Assembly: GCF_024206495.1 (NCBI RefSeq)
Contig: NZ_JAMBPQ010000016.1
Location: 1-64,000, forward strand
DNA from: Paraburkholderia sp. CNPSo 3272
Lineage (GTDB): Bacteria > Pseudomonadota > Gammaproteobacteria > Burkholderiales > Burkholderiaceae
DNA length: 64,000 bases
Direction: 5' to 3'
The translations under genes and the position numbers were made by a program. The notes under the pieces were generated by a model, which had not been told where the DNA came from, made no database searches, and saw nothing but the letters and a program-made list of their open reading frames with translations. Shown here piece after piece: positions 1 through 9,452 of the stretch. Each line of letters begins with the position of its first letter. Position 1 is the first letter of the stretch.

Positions 1-198
1 CCCGCTTTCATCCAAAGATCGTATGCGGTATTAATCCGGCTTTCGCCGGGCTATCCCCCACTACTGGACATGTTCCGATGTATTACTCACCCGTTCGCCA
101 CTCGCCGCCAGGATTGCTCCCGCGCTGCCGTTCGACTTGCATGTGTAAGGCATGCCGCCAGCGTTCAATCTGAGCCAGGATCAAACTCTTCAGTTCAA
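1..198 (-). rRNA. rrs: 16S ribosomal RNA, 5' end (partial)
   Basis: Read on the minus strand, the sequence contains the universal 16S start region (AGAGTTTGATCCTGGCTCAG, at about 172-191) followed by the first helices of 16S rRNA. The mature 5' end lies near 197-198. Only about the first 200 bases are inside the window; the rest of the rrn operon lies to the left. Confidence 0.97.
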
Positions 199-474
199 TA
201 CCTGTTACTGTTTTCGGTCTCTCTCGAGACCGGTCGCTCACTCAAAGCTGACAGGTTCTGAAATAAATTCAAAAACCTGACTTACTTTCGTGTGAGACTC
301 TTGATACTTTTGCTGCTCCCGACATCGCTCCGAAGAACCATATCGGGTCGCCACCGCATCAAGCGCCCACACTTATCGGCTGTAAATTTTTAAAGATCGT
401 TCGCGAAAGCGCCGTTAAAACTGACTAACTACCGGCTTCTTTCTGCGTTGCTGCGTCAGCAGCAGAGAAACGAG
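199..474 (-). promoter_or_regulatory. rrn leader with boxA-like antitermination site
   Basis: This is the transcribed leader of the rrn operon, read on the minus strand. A boxA-like segment (GATCTTTAAAAATTTACAGCC) lies at about 383-403, in the usual place between promoter and 16S. No protein gene is visible here. Confidence 0.75.
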
Positions 475-503
475 ATTATGAAGAATCCTTTTCGCTTCGT
501 CAA
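475..503 (-). promoter_or_regulatory. rrn sigma70 promoter
   Basis: On the minus strand a -35 box TTGACG (498-503) and a -10 box CATAAT (475-480) are separated by exactly 17 bases. An A-rich stretch just upstream (about 505-515) resembles an UP element. This is the likely rRNA promoter. The stretch 504-699 upstream holds nothing else I recognise. Confidence 0.8.
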
Positions 504-699
504 CCCCTTTTTTTCGCTCACCGCTTAAAAAAGCTGCCGACTCCTGCGTCCGCCGGTTTCCGCGGCGGCCTTCGCTGCCCTGACGTCAGAGACATCGAAC
601 TGCGAAGGGGGCGAATCTTATCGCCCCCGCCGGCGCTGTGCAAGGGGGTGGCGAAAATAATTTCGATCGCCATTCCCGGCGATCGAATTTCCCAAGCAA

Positions 700-1476
700 T
701 TACTTGTTCTTGAACGCGGGCTTGCGCTTCTCGACGAAGGCCGCCATCCCTTCCTTTTGATCTTCCGAAGCGAAGAGCGAATGGAACAGCCGGCGCTCGA
801 AGTGCACGCCTTCAGCCAGCGTCGTCTCGTAGGCGCGATTCACCGACTCCTTCGCCATCATCACGGCGGGCAACGAGAATTCGCAGATGGTCGCCGCCGC
901 GGCCAGCGTTTCGTTCAGCAACTCTGCCGCAGGAATCACACGAGATACGAGCCCGGCGCGCTCCGCCTCTTCCGCGCCCATCATCCGCGCAGTCAGGCAC
1001 AGGTCCATCGCCTTCGCTTTCGACACCGCGCGCGGCAGGCGCTGCGTACCGCCCGCACCCGGAATCACACCCAGCTTGATCTCGGGCTGGCCGAACTTCG
1101 CCGTATCGGCGGCGAAGATCATGTCGCACATCATGGCCAGCTCGCAGCCACCACCGAGCGCGAAACCCGCGACCGCCGCGATGATCGGCTTGCGAATCGA
1201 GCGGATCGTCTCCCAGTTACGCGTAATGTAGTCGCCTTTGTACACATCCATGAAGGTGTAGCTCGCCATCATCCCGATGTCCGCGCCCGCGGCAAACGCC
1301 TTTTCGCTACCGGTGATGACGATCGCGCCAACGCCCTCATCGGCGTCGAACGCCTTGAGTGCCGCGCCCAGTTCGTCCATGAGCGAATCGTTTAGCGCGT
1401 TGAGCGCCTTTGGCCGGTTCAGCGTGATCAGGCCGACCTTGCCTCGCGTCTCGACCAGGATGTTTTCGTACCCCAT
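700..1476 (-). CDS. enoyl-CoA hydratase, crotonase family (paaF-like)
   Basis: A 258-aa crotonase that hydrates 2,3-enoyl-CoA thioesters, most likely in the lower phenylacetate pathway. The family's two catalytic glutamates are present: E112 in GGGCELAMM and E132 in GQPEIKLG, 20 residues apart as in classical enoyl-CoA hydratases. The start at 1476 is chosen because AGGAGG lies just upstream; an extension to 1545 is open but implausible. It is divergent from paaN across a palindrome-rich promoter. Its position suggests it supplies a hydratase step for the paa pathway, but general fatty-acid use is also possible. Confidence 0.9.
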   Translation of the reverse strand: MGYENILVETRGKVGLITLNRPKALNALNDSLMDELGAALKAFDADEGVGAIVITGSEKAFAAGADIGMMASYTFMDVYKGDYITRNWETIRSIRKPIIAAVAGFALGGGCELAMMCDMIFAADTAKFGQPEIKLGVIPGAGGTQRLPRAVSKAKAMDLCLTARMMGAEEAERAGLVSRVIPAAELLNETLAAAATICEFSLPAVMMAKESVNRAYETTLAEGVHFERRLFHSLFASEDQKEGMAAFVEKRKPAFKNK

Positions 1477-1613
1477 AACTCCTCCTTCCATCAAAAGAAG
1501 TCCCCAAAAAAATTTTTTACGCCGAACTTTGACTAATGCTAACATTGGCCAACCAACCGGTCGGTCAATTAATTGGCACGGGCCCTGTCCAACCTCTCAA
1601 TCAACGTTGAGCC
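1477..1613. promoter_or_regulatory. divergent paa promoter region with palindromes
   Basis: This spacer drives the crotonase gene leftward and the paaN operon rightward. It packs three neighbouring palindromes: TTGGCCAA (1545-1552), ACCAACCGGTCGGT (1552-1565, one mismatched pair) and CAATTAATTG (1566-1575). The middle one looks like a TetR-family operator, and PaaR, a TetR-type repressor, controls paa genes in Burkholderia. Its assignment to PaaR is an inference. A leftward -35-like TTGACC overlaps the operator. Confidence 0.5.
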
Positions 1614-3314
1614 ATGACACATTCGCTGTTCGCCAAGCATGAGGGCGCGCTTCAAAAAGCGCTTGCCGCCATCGAGACCCGCGGCTACTGGAGCCCGTTC
1701 GCCGAAATGCCTAGCCCCAAAGTGTACGGGGAAACCGCTAGCGCAGATGGCGAAGGCGCGTTCAAGGCCCACCTGAATCACACCTTCGAACTCGACCAGC
1801 CGTCGACGGGCGAAACCGTCGGCAGCGAGGCCTCGCCGTTTGGCTTTGCGCTCGGCTCGCGCTATCCGAAGTCGACGCCGGACCAGTTGATCGCAGCCGC
1901 ACAGCAAGCCCAGCGCGACTGGCGCGCCGCCGGCCCGCAGGCATGGGCAGGTGTGAGCCTCGAGATCCTCGAGCGCCTGAACCGCGCGAGCTTCGAGATC
2001 GCCTTCAGCGTGATGCACACGACCGGCCAGGCGTTCATGATGGCCTTCCAGGCCGGCGGCCCGCACGCTCAGGACCGCGCGCTGGAAGCCGTCGCCTACG
2101 CCTACGACCAGCTGCGCCGCATTCCCGCCGACGCGCACTGGGAAAAGCCGCAGGGCAAAAACCCGCCCCTCGCGATGCAAAAGCGCTTCACCATCGCGCC
2201 GCGCGGCACCGGCCTCGTGCTCGGCTGCTGTACCTTCCCGACCTGGAACGGCTACCCCGGCCTTTTCGCCGATCTCGCGACGGGCAACACGGTCATCGTC
2301 AAGCCGCACCCGGGCGCGATCCTGCCGCTCGCGATCACCGTGCGCATTGCGCGCGACGTGCTGCGCGAAGCCGGCTTCGATCCGAACGTCGTGACGCTGC
2401 TCGCCACCGATCCCGACGACGGCGCACTGGTGCAGCAGCTCGCACTGCGCCCCGAGATCAAGCTGATCGACTTCACGGGCAGCACGCAAAACGGCGACTG
2501 GCTCGAGCGCAATGCGCATCAGGCGCAGGTCTACACGGAAAAGGCCGGCGTGAACCAGATCGTGATCGACTCCGCGGACGACCTGAAGGCCGTCGCCCGC
2601 AACATCGCGTTCTCGCTGTCCCTTTACTCTGGCCAGATGTGCACGGCCCCGCAGAACATCTATGTGCCGCGCGACGGCATCCGCACCGCTGAAGGCCAGA
2701 TGAGCTTCGAGTCCGTCGCCCAGGCGATCGCCGGCGCCGTGCAGAAGTTCGTCGCCGATCCGGCGCGCGCCGTCGAGGTGCTCGGCGCGATCCAGAACGA
2801 AGGCGTGACGGCTCGCATCGACGAAGCCCGCGAGCTCGGCACCGTGCTCGCCGACAGCCAGACGCTCGAACACCCGCAGTTCGCCGGCGCACGCGTGCGC
2901 ACGCCGCTCGTGCTTTCGCTCGACGCAGCCCGCGACGCCGCCCAGTTCACGCGCGAATGGTTCGGCCCGATCTCGTTCGTGATCGCCACGGATTCGACTG
3001 CCCAGTCGCTCAAGCTGGCCGGCGAGACCGCGCGCGACCACGGCGCGCTCACGTTTTCCGTCTACAGCACGGACGACGCCGTGATCGAGGCCGCGCACGA
3101 GGCCGCCCTGACCGGCGGCGTGGCGCTCTCGATCAACCTCACGGGCGGAGTGTTCGTGAACCAGTCGGCTGCATTCTCGGACTTCCACGGCACCGGCGCG
3201 AACCCCGCGGCGAACGCCGCGCTCGCCGACGCAGCGTTCGTGGCGAACCGCTTCCGCGTGGTTCAGAGCCGTGTTCACGTCGAACCGAAAGCGGTCCCCG
3301 CAGTTGCCAGCTGA
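1614..3314 (+). CDS. paaN: phenylacetate degradation aldehyde dehydrogenase PaaN
   Basis: A 566-aa aldehyde dehydrogenase of the PaaN type. It oxidises the ring-opened semialdehyde in the aerobic phenylacetyl-CoA pathway. The catalytic cysteine is C343 (SGQMCTAPQN) and the general-base glutamate is E309 (YTEKAGVNQ). No MaoC-type hydratase domain follows, unlike the bifunctional E. coli PaaZ, so a separate hydratase must open the ring. It is the first gene of the rightward cluster running through the thiolase, paaG, paaI and paaK. Family assignment is from motifs and context. Confidence 0.93.
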   Translation: MTHSLFAKHEGALQKALAAIETRGYWSPFAEMPSPKVYGETASADGEGAFKAHLNHTFELDQPSTGETVGSEASPFGFALGSRYPKSTPDQLIAAAQQAQRDWRAAGPQAWAGVSLEILERLNRASFEIAFSVMHTTGQAFMMAFQAGGPHAQDRALEAVAYAYDQLRRIPADAHWEKPQGKNPPLAMQKRFTIAPRGTGLVLGCCTFPTWNGYPGLFADLATGNTVIVKPHPGAILPLAITVRIARDVLREAGFDPNVVTLLATDPDDGALVQQLALRPEIKLIDFTGSTQNGDWLERNAHQAQVYTEKAGVNQIVIDSADDLKAVARNIAFSLSLYSGQMCTAPQNIYVPRDGIRTAEGQMSFESVAQAIAGAVQKFVADPARAVEVLGAIQNEGVTARIDEARELGTVLADSQTLEHPQFAGARVRTPLVLSLDAARDAAQFTREWFGPISFVIATDSTAQSLKLAGETARDHGALTFSVYSTDDAVIEAAHEAALTGGVALSINLTGGVFVNQSAAFSDFHGTGANPAANAALADAAFVANRFRVVQSRVHVEPKAVPAVAS

Positions 3315-3411
3315 TCGGCCCATGCCGCTCAGCCGAATGGCGCCCGATTGCCCATCCCTCTAGCATGCAAGGCGTGAGCGCACTTCCGCGCTCGCGCCCC
3401 AGGAACCCGAG

Positions 3412-4620
3412 ATGACCGAAGCCTATATCTGCGACGCGATTCGCACCCCGTTCGGCCGCTACGGCGGCGCCCTGAAGGACGTCCGCGCAGACGACCTCGC
3501 CGCGGTGCCCATCCGCGCGCTCGTCGAGCGCAATCCCGGCGTGGACTGGAGCGCGCTCGACGACGTGCTCTACGGCTGCGCCAACCAGGCCGGCGAAGAC
3601 AACCGCAACGTCGCGCGCATGGCCGCGCTGCTCGCGGGTCTGCCGACCGACGCGCCGGGCGGCACGCTCAACCGCCTGTGCGGCTCGGGCCTCGACGCCG
3701 TCGGCAGCGCGGCGCGCGCGATCAAGGCGGGCGAAGCGCGCCTCATGATCGCGGGCGGCGTGGAAAGCATGACGCGCGCGCCGTTCGTCATGGGCAAGGC
3801 GGCTTCGGCGTTTTCGCGGGAAGCAGCCATCTACGACACGACCATCGGCTGGCGTTTCGTCAACAAGCTGATGAAGCAGCAGTACGGTGTCGATTCGATG
3901 CCGGAGACGGCGGAAAACGTCGCGGAAGAATTCGGCATCAATCGCGCCGATCAGGACGCGTTCGCGCTGCGCAGCCAGCAGAAAGCGGCCCGCGCGCAGA
4001 AGGACGGCACGCTCGCGCAGGAAATCGTCGCGGTCGAGATCGCGCAAAAGAAGGGCGACCCCGTGCGTGTAACGCTCGACGAGCACCCGCGCGAGACTTC
4101 GCTCGAATCGCTCGGCAAGCTCAAGGGCGTCGTGAAGCCGGACGGCACGGTCACTGCGGGCAACGCCTCGGGCGTCAACGACGGCGCCTGCGCCCTGCTG
4201 CTCGCCAATGACGAGGCCGCAAAGCAGTATGGCCTGCGCCGCCGCGCGCGCGTGCTCGGCATGGCGACCGCCGGCGTCGCGCCTCGCATCATGGGCATCG
4301 GCCCAGCGCCCGCTACGCAGAAGCTGCTCAAGCAGCTCGGCATGACGCTGAATCAGTTCGACGTAATCGAGCTCAACGAGGCGTTCGCCTCGCAAGGTCT
4401 CGCCGTGCTGCGCGCACTCGGCATTGCCGACGACGATCCGCGCGTGAACCCGAATGGCGGCGCGATTGCACTGGGCCACCCGCTCGGCGCTTCGGGCGCG
4501 CGTCTCGTGACGACGGCGCTCCATCAGCTGGAGCGCACGAACGGACGCTTCGCACTTTGCACGATGTGCATCGGCGTCGGCCAGGGCATCGCCCTCGCAA
4601 TCGAACGCGTCGAGGCATAA
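3412..4620 (+). CDS. paaJ: 3-oxoadipyl-CoA thiolase (PaaJ/PcaF type)
   Basis: A 402-aa thiolase that cleaves 3-oxoadipyl-CoA (and possibly the 5,6-dehydro form) to succinyl-CoA and acetyl-CoA. Active-site residues are visible: C90 in NRLCGSGL, H356 in GHPLGASG and C386 in CTMCIGVGQG. The length matches the family. The same enzyme type serves the phenylacetate and beta-ketoadipate pathways. Its place between paaN and paaG supports the phenylacetate role. Confidence 0.92.
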   Translation: MTEAYICDAIRTPFGRYGGALKDVRADDLAAVPIRALVERNPGVDWSALDDVLYGCANQAGEDNRNVARMAALLAGLPTDAPGGTLNRLCGSGLDAVGSAARAIKAGEARLMIAGGVESMTRAPFVMGKAASAFSREAAIYDTTIGWRFVNKLMKQQYGVDSMPETAENVAEEFGINRADQDAFALRSQQKAARAQKDGTLAQEIVAVEIAQKKGDPVRVTLDEHPRETSLESLGKLKGVVKPDGTVTAGNASGVNDGACALLLANDEAAKQYGLRRRARVLGMATAGVAPRIMGIGPAPATQKLLKQLGMTLNQFDVIELNEAFASQGLAVLRALGIADDDPRVNPNGGAIALGHPLGASGARLVTTALHQLERTNGRFALCTMCIGVGQGIALAIERVEA

Positions 4621-4732
4621 CGTACGCAGTATCGACCGGCCGCCGGGCGATGCGTTCGGCGGTCCCAGGCAGCTTTGCATGGGACCAGAGTAAGCGCTGA
4701 AGCGCTAACTGTGGTCGACAAGGAGACAACCG

Positions 4733-5524
4733 ATGCCCTACGATGCGATTCGCGTCGAAATCGACGCATCCACTCGCGTGGCCACGATCACGCTGAACCG
4801 CCCGGACAAGCTCAACAGCTTTACGCGCGCCATGCACCGTGAGCTTGTCGCAGCGCTCGACGAGGTCGCCGCAGCCGGCGCGCGGGCCCTTGTGCTGACG
4901 GGCGCGGGCCGCGGCTTCTGTGCGGGCCAGGATCTTGCCGATCTCGACTTCACGCCGGGTGCGATGACCGATCTCGGCGACCTCATCGATGAGCATTTCA
5001 ATCCGCTGATCAAGCGCCTGCAGGCGCTGCCGATGCCCGTGATCGCCGCCGTCAACGGCACCGCGGCCGGCGCCGGCGCAAATCTAGCCCTCGCCTGCGA
5101 CCTGGTGCTCGCCGCACGCTCGGCAAGCTTTATCCAGGCGTTCGTGAAGATCGGCCTCGTGCCCGATTCCGGCGGCACGTGGTTCCTGCCCAAGCGCGTG
5201 GGCGTGGCGCGCGCGCTCGGACTCGCCATGACCGGCGAAAAACTCAGCGCGGAAAAGGCGGAAAGCTGGGGCCTCGTCTGGCAAGTGACCAACGACGCGG
5301 AACTCGCGCAAACGGCCGGCGCGCTCGCCGCACGCCTCGCGCAGCAACCGACGCGCGCCATCGTCGCCACGCGCCAAGCGCTGCGCGCATCGGCCACGAA
5401 TTCGCTCGACCAGCAACTCGATCTCGAACGCGATCTGCAGCGCGAACTGGGCGCTTCATACGATTACGCAGAAGGCGTGCAAGCCTTCATCGAAAAACGC
5501 GCACCACATTTCGAGGGCCGCTGA
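4733..5524 (+). CDS. paaG: 1,2-epoxyphenylacetyl-CoA isomerase PaaG
   Basis: A 263-aa crotonase-fold isomerase. In the phenylacetate pathway PaaG turns the ring epoxide into the oxepin and also shifts a double bond during beta-oxidation. The oxyanion-hole segments (GRGFCAGQDL; NGTAAGAGANLALACD) and the isomerase-type aspartate in LVPDSGGTW are present, where hydratases carry a glutamate. A purine-rich AGGAGA precedes the start. Its stop is one base before the paaI start, so the two are translationally coupled. Confidence 0.92.
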   Translation: MPYDAIRVEIDASTRVATITLNRPDKLNSFTRAMHRELVAALDEVAAAGARALVLTGAGRGFCAGQDLADLDFTPGAMTDLGDLIDEHFNPLIKRLQALPMPVIAAVNGTAAGAGANLALACDLVLAARSASFIQAFVKIGLVPDSGGTWFLPKRVGVARALGLAMTGEKLSAEKAESWGLVWQVTNDAELAQTAGALAARLAQQPTRAIVATRQALRASATNSLDQQLDLERDLQRELGASYDYAEGVQAFIEKRAPHFEGR

Positions 5525-5525
5525 G

Positions 5526-5996
5526 ATGTCCACGCAAGTCTCGCAACTGTCAGAGGGAGACGGCATGTCGCCCGACGAACTCGCCCGCGCGGCCGCGCAA
5601 GCGATGTACGAATCGGACGGCTGCACCCGCGCGCTCGGCATGGAACTCCTCGAAGTGCGCGCCGGTTACGCGCGCCTGCGCATGGCCGTGCGCCCCGAGT
5701 TTCTCAACGGCCATCAGACCTGCCACGGCGGGATGATCTTCTCGCTCGCGGATTCGGCGTTCGCCTTCGCGTGCAATTCATACAACATCAACACCGTCGC
5801 GGCCGGCTGCTCGATCGAGTTCCTGCGTCCCGTGCTGAGCGACGAGGTATTGACCGCGGAAGCCGTCGAACAGGTGCTATCGGGACGCAACGGGGTGTAC
5901 GACATCTGCGTGAGGAACCGGGCAGGCGAAACCGTCGCGCTATTCCGGGGCAAGTCCGCGCAGATTCGCGGCAATGTCATTCCAGTGGCAACGTGA
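5526..5996 (+). CDS. paaI: hotdog-fold thioesterase PaaI
   Basis: A 156-aa hotdog thioesterase. PaaI releases CoA from dead-end hydroxyphenylacetyl-CoA products and so rescues the pathway. The core motif HGGMIFSLADSAFAFACN holds the catalytic aspartate. The start lies one base after the paaG stop. About 15 N-terminal residues before MSPDELARAA are not conserved in the family, so a start at that internal Met is an alternative. Confidence 0.9.
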   Translation: MSTQVSQLSEGDGMSPDELARAAAQAMYESDGCTRALGMELLEVRAGYARLRMAVRPEFLNGHQTCHGGMIFSLADSAFAFACNSYNINTVAAGCSIEFLRPVLSDEVLTAEAVEQVLSGRNGVYDICVRNRAGETVALFRGKSAQIRGNVIPVAT

Positions 5997-6062
5997 AGCG
6001 GGTTTCCCCCTCTCGATTCCCCACGCGTCACGAGTAAAGTTCTTAAGATCCAGGAGACACCC

Positions 6063-7361
6063 ATGAGTACCACGCTGCCGCTCGAACCCATCGAAAAGGC
6101 GAGCCGCGACGAGCTTGCTGCACTGCAACTCGAGCGCCTGAAATGGTCGCTGAACCATGCTTACGAGAATTCGCCGGTCTATCGCCGCAAATTCGACGAA
6201 GCCGGCGTGCATCCGTCGCAGGTGCAGTCGCTCGCCGATCTCGCGCGCTTCCCGTTCACCACGAAGAAGGATCTGCGCGACAACTATCCCTTCGGCATGT
6301 TCGCAGTGCCGCAAGACCAGATTTCGCGCATCCATGCGTCGTCGGGCACGACGGGCAAGCCGACCGTGGTGGCCTACACGGCGCGCGACATCGACACGTG
6401 GGCGAACCTCGTCGCGCGTTCGGTGCGCGCAGCGGGCGCGAAGCGCGGCGACAAGGTGCACGTCAGCTACGGCTATGGTCTCTTTACGGGCGGCCTGGGC
6501 GCGCACTACGGCGCGGAACGCGCGGGTCTCACCGTCATCCCGTTCGGCGGCGGCCAGACCGAGAAGCAGGTCCAGCTGATTCAGGACTTCCGTCCTGACA
6601 TCATCATGGTCACGCCGAGCTACATGCTCGCTATCGCCGACGAAATGGAGCGCCAGGGCATCGACCCCGCCACCTGTTCGCTGCGCATCGGCATCTTCGG
6701 CGCGGAGCCGTGGACCAATGAAATGCGCCGGGCCATCGAGCAGCGCATGGGCATCACGGCCGTCGACATCTACGGTCTTTCGGAAGTGATGGGCCCGGGC
6801 GTCGCCTCGGAATGCGCGGAGACGAAAGACGGCCCGACGATCTGGGAAGATCACTTCTACCCCGAGATCATCGACCCGGAAACCGGCGAAGTGCTGCCCG
6901 ACGGCGAATTGGGCGAGCTCGTCTTCACCTCGCTCACGAAGGAAGCGCTGCCCATCGTCCGTTACCGCACGCGCGACCTCACGCGTCTGTTGCCCGGTAC
7001 GGCGCGCACCATGCGCCGCATGGAAAAGATCACGGGCCGCTCGGACGACATGCTGATCATCCGCGGCGTGAACGTGTTCCCCACGCAGATCGAGGAACTG
7101 CTGCTCAAGCAGCCGGCGCTCGCACCGCACTATCAGATCGTCCTGACAAAGGAAGGTCCGATGGACGTGATGTCGCTCAACTGCGAACCATGCCCGGAAA
7201 CCGCGCCCGACTACGGCGCGCTCGACGCGGCCAGCAAGGCGCTCGCTTATGACATCAAGGCGCTGATCGGCGTGACGTGCAAGGTGAACGTGCTCGAAGT
7301 GAACGGCATCGAACGCTCGGTTGGCAAAGCCCGGCGAGTCATCGACAAGCGGCCGAAGTAA
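6063..7361 (+). CDS. paaK: phenylacetate-CoA ligase PaaK
   Basis: A 432-aa AMP-forming ligase that activates phenylacetate to phenylacetyl-CoA, the entry step of the pathway. Signatures are in order: the P-loop-like ASSGTTGKPTVVAYT near residue 95, DIYGLSEVMGPG in the middle, and the C-terminal hinge and lid ITGRSDDMLIIRGVNVFPTQIE. AGGAGA precedes the ATG. It is the last gene of the cluster and is followed by a clear terminator. The paaABCDE monooxygenase genes are not in this window. Confidence 0.95.
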   Translation: MSTTLPLEPIEKASRDELAALQLERLKWSLNHAYENSPVYRRKFDEAGVHPSQVQSLADLARFPFTTKKDLRDNYPFGMFAVPQDQISRIHASSGTTGKPTVVAYTARDIDTWANLVARSVRAAGAKRGDKVHVSYGYGLFTGGLGAHYGAERAGLTVIPFGGGQTEKQVQLIQDFRPDIIMVTPSYMLAIADEMERQGIDPATCSLRIGIFGAEPWTNEMRRAIEQRMGITAVDIYGLSEVMGPGVASECAETKDGPTIWEDHFYPEIIDPETGEVLPDGELGELVFTSLTKEALPIVRYRTRDLTRLLPGTARTMRRMEKITGRSDDMLIIRGVNVFPTQIEELLLKQPALAPHYQIVLTKEGPMDVMSLNCEPCPETAPDYGALDAASKALAYDIKALIGVTCKVNVLEVNGIERSVGKARRVIDKRPK

Positions 7362-7390
7362 CAGCGGCCCGCAACGCGTAGCAAAAGAAA

Positions 7391-7413
7391 AAGCCGGCAA
7401 GCGCCGGCTTTTT
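7391..7413. terminator. bidirectional terminator paaK / mltA
   Basis: A perfect inverted repeat (AAGCCGGC, AGC-type loop, GCCGGCTT) is flanked by A and T runs. It lies between the convergent paaK and mltA genes and can serve both. Confidence 0.85.
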
Positions 7414-7446
7414 CGCTTCACGTGCGCAACGCAAGCGCCACTACGA

Positions 7447-8622
7447 TCACGAGTTCGGGAACAGCAGCCACATGCGGCCGCCCTGCTTCATCTTGCCGGC
7501 GAGATCGCCGGCGTCGTCGCCGAGGCCCCAGAAGTAGTCGGCGCGCACGCCGCCCCTGATCGCGGTGCCCGTGTCCTGCGCGAATACGAGCCGGTTGAGC
7601 GGCGTATTCGTTAGCGGGCGCGTGGTCTGGAGAAACACCGGCGTGCCAAGCGGGATCGACGACGGATCGACGGCAATCGAGCGTTCCGGCGTGAGCGGCA
7701 CGCCGAGCGCACCGATCGGGCCATCCGCGCCGCCCTGCGCATCGCCCTCGGAGCCGGCCATCTCGCGGAAGAACACGAAACGCGGATTGGTGTCGAGAAG
7801 CGCGTCCACGCGCGTCGGGTTCGCGCGCGCCCATGCCTTGATGCCCTGCATGGTCGCCTGCGCGGGCGTGAGTTCGCCGCGGTCGAGCAGCCAGCGCCCG
7901 ATCGACTTATACGGCTGGTTGTTGGTGCCGCCAAAGCCCACGCGCATCACGCTGCCGTCTTCCATCACGACGCGCCCGGAGCCCTGCACCTGCAGGAAGA
8001 ACGCTTCGATCGGATCGTCCACCCACACCAGCTCGTTGCCGTTGAGCGCGCCCGAGCGCTCGAGCTGCGCTCGCGGCGGCATCGCGGCGCCCGGACGATA
8101 GCCGGACGGCCAGCGATACAGCGCGGTCTGATAGATGCCGTGACGCGTGCGCGAACCGTGCAGCAGCGGTTCGTAGTAGCCGGTTACAAGACCGTCGAGC
8201 GTGCCGTCGTTGTTGGCGAACTGATAGGGGGTGAAATACGTTTCGAAGAATGCACGTGCGCTCGAGGCGTCAAGGTCGTCGAGCTGCGAGGCCGCCGAGC
8301 ACGCGCGCTGCCAGCGAGGATCGCGCGCGAGACGCGTGCAGTTCGCGCGCAGCGCCGCGGTCACTCCGATCAGCGAGTCTTCCTGCCAGCCCGGCACCTG
8401 CTGCCAGGCGACCGGCGTGAGACGCTGCCCGGCGAGCTGCGAGGGAAGCGTGGGCGTACCCTTGGGCGGCACGTTGCGCACGTAGCTCGGGCCACCGCAT
8501 GCGGCAAGCAAAGCCGCCAGCGAAACCGCGCCCAACCATCCGCCTAACCGCAGACCCAGGCGGCTCCCTCCACGCCGAAGCGCCGACCCGACGCAATATC
8601 GCACCGGTGTGAATCCCGGCAT
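7447..8622 (-). CDS. mltA: membrane-bound lytic murein transglycosylase A
   Basis: A 391-aa outer-membrane lipoprotein that cleaves peptidoglycan glycan strands. From the start at 8622 there is a basic stretch and a hydrophobic segment ending in the lipobox LAAC. The MltA domain is followed by the C-terminal 3D domain, with its conserved aspartates in VFAQDTGTAIRG and RADYFWGLGDDAG. The upstream open frame to 8772 has no signal-peptide logic and overlaps a divergent small gene, so the shorter start is preferred. Confidence 0.92.
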   Translation of the reverse strand: MPGFTPVRYCVGSALRRGGSRLGLRLGGWLGAVSLAALLAACGGPSYVRNVPPKGTPTLPSQLAGQRLTPVAWQQVPGWQEDSLIGVTAALRANCTRLARDPRWQRACSAASQLDDLDASSARAFFETYFTPYQFANNDGTLDGLVTGYYEPLLHGSRTRHGIYQTALYRWPSGYRPGAAMPPRAQLERSGALNGNELVWVDDPIEAFFLQVQGSGRVVMEDGSVMRVGFGGTNNQPYKSIGRWLLDRGELTPAQATMQGIKAWARANPTRVDALLDTNPRFVFFREMAGSEGDAQGGADGPIGALGVPLTPERSIAVDPSSIPLGTPVFLQTTRPLTNTPLNRLVFAQDTGTAIRGGVRADYFWGLGDDAGDLAGKMKQGGRMWLLFPNS

Positions 8623-8692
8623 TACCGGGGCATCGAGACCGAAATCGACGTCAAAATCACGCCTACAATATTGGCTCTCGATGGATGCCGCC

Positions 8693-8836
8693 ATGTCAGA
8701 ACTGCTCGACGAATACCCGATGCTCATGTTTGGTCTGGAAGCGCTCCTTGCGCTGTTCCTGCTGATCTTCATCGTTGTGTGGACCGCGTCGGGCAGGAAG
8801 AAGCAAGCCTCGCGCGACGATCGGCGTCAGGACTAG
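8693..8836 (+). CDS. small single-pass membrane protein
   Basis: A 47-aa protein (51 aa if the Met at 8681 is used) with a short acidic N-terminus, one hydrophobic segment (roughly MLMFGLEALLALFLLIFIVVW) and a basic, polar tail. It is divergent from mltA and convergent with apaG. I do not recognise a family. The clean membrane segment with a positive tail argues that it is translated, but nothing in the sequence gives a function. Confidence 0.5.
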   Translation: MSELLDEYPMLMFGLEALLALFLLIFIVVWTASGRKKQASRDDRRQD

Positions 8837-8860
8837 CAGACCCCGATTTCTCGCGGCGGT

Positions 8861-9235
8861 TCAATGCAGCGTGCGCGGCATGCGCAGCACGAACTCGGGC
8901 ACGGGGGCCTCGAAGCGCTCGGCGTCCTCGGCGACACAGAAGTACTCCCCGCGCATGGTGCCCACCGGGGTCGCGATCACGGCCCAGCTCGTGTACTCGA
9001 ACTGCTCGCCCGGCTTCAGAAGCGGTTGGTGACCGACCACGCCGAGCCCCTTCACTTCCTGCACGTGACTGTCGCTGTCGGTGATCACCCAGTGGCGCGC
9101 GATCAACTGGGCGCTCACCTGGCCGGTATTGCGAATGGTCAGCGTGTACGCGAAGGCAAATTGCCGGCGCTCCGGGTCCGATTCTTCGGGCAGGTAGCGC
9201 ACCTGCGACGTCACGCTAAATTCGTACTGGCTCAT
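8861..9235 (-). CDS. apaG: ApaG protein
   Basis: A 124-aa protein of the ApaG/DUF525 family, an immunoglobulin-like beta fold of uncertain role. It carries the conserved block from SAQLIARHWVITDSDSHVQEVKG to GVVGHQPLLKPGEQFEYTSW and ends with GTMRGEYFCV. Length is typical. It is divergent from rpe. Plant and animal F-box proteins contain the same domain; bacterial function remains unclear. Confidence 0.93.
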   Translation of the reverse strand: MSQYEFSVTSQVRYLPEESDPERRQFAFAYTLTIRNTGQVSAQLIARHWVITDSDSHVQEVKGLGVVGHQPLLKPGEQFEYTSWAVIATPVGTMRGEYFCVAEDAERFEAPVPEFVLRMPRTLH

Positions 9236-9452
9236 CCTTGTTCCATTCGCTTAGGCGCGGCTGCTGAGTCCGTTGACTGAGACGCCCGCGCGGCAAGGCG
9301 CTCGCGAGCGCGCCGCGAGGCGCGGCACATGGTTTGGCATTCTGCTTGATGCAACGGGCACCCGCAACCCGGCGCGGCCCGCGGCACCCGCCGCGAAACG
9401 CTCTCCTACTGACGGTAAAATACGGTTTTCCGACAGTTTCCCGATGGCCGCC

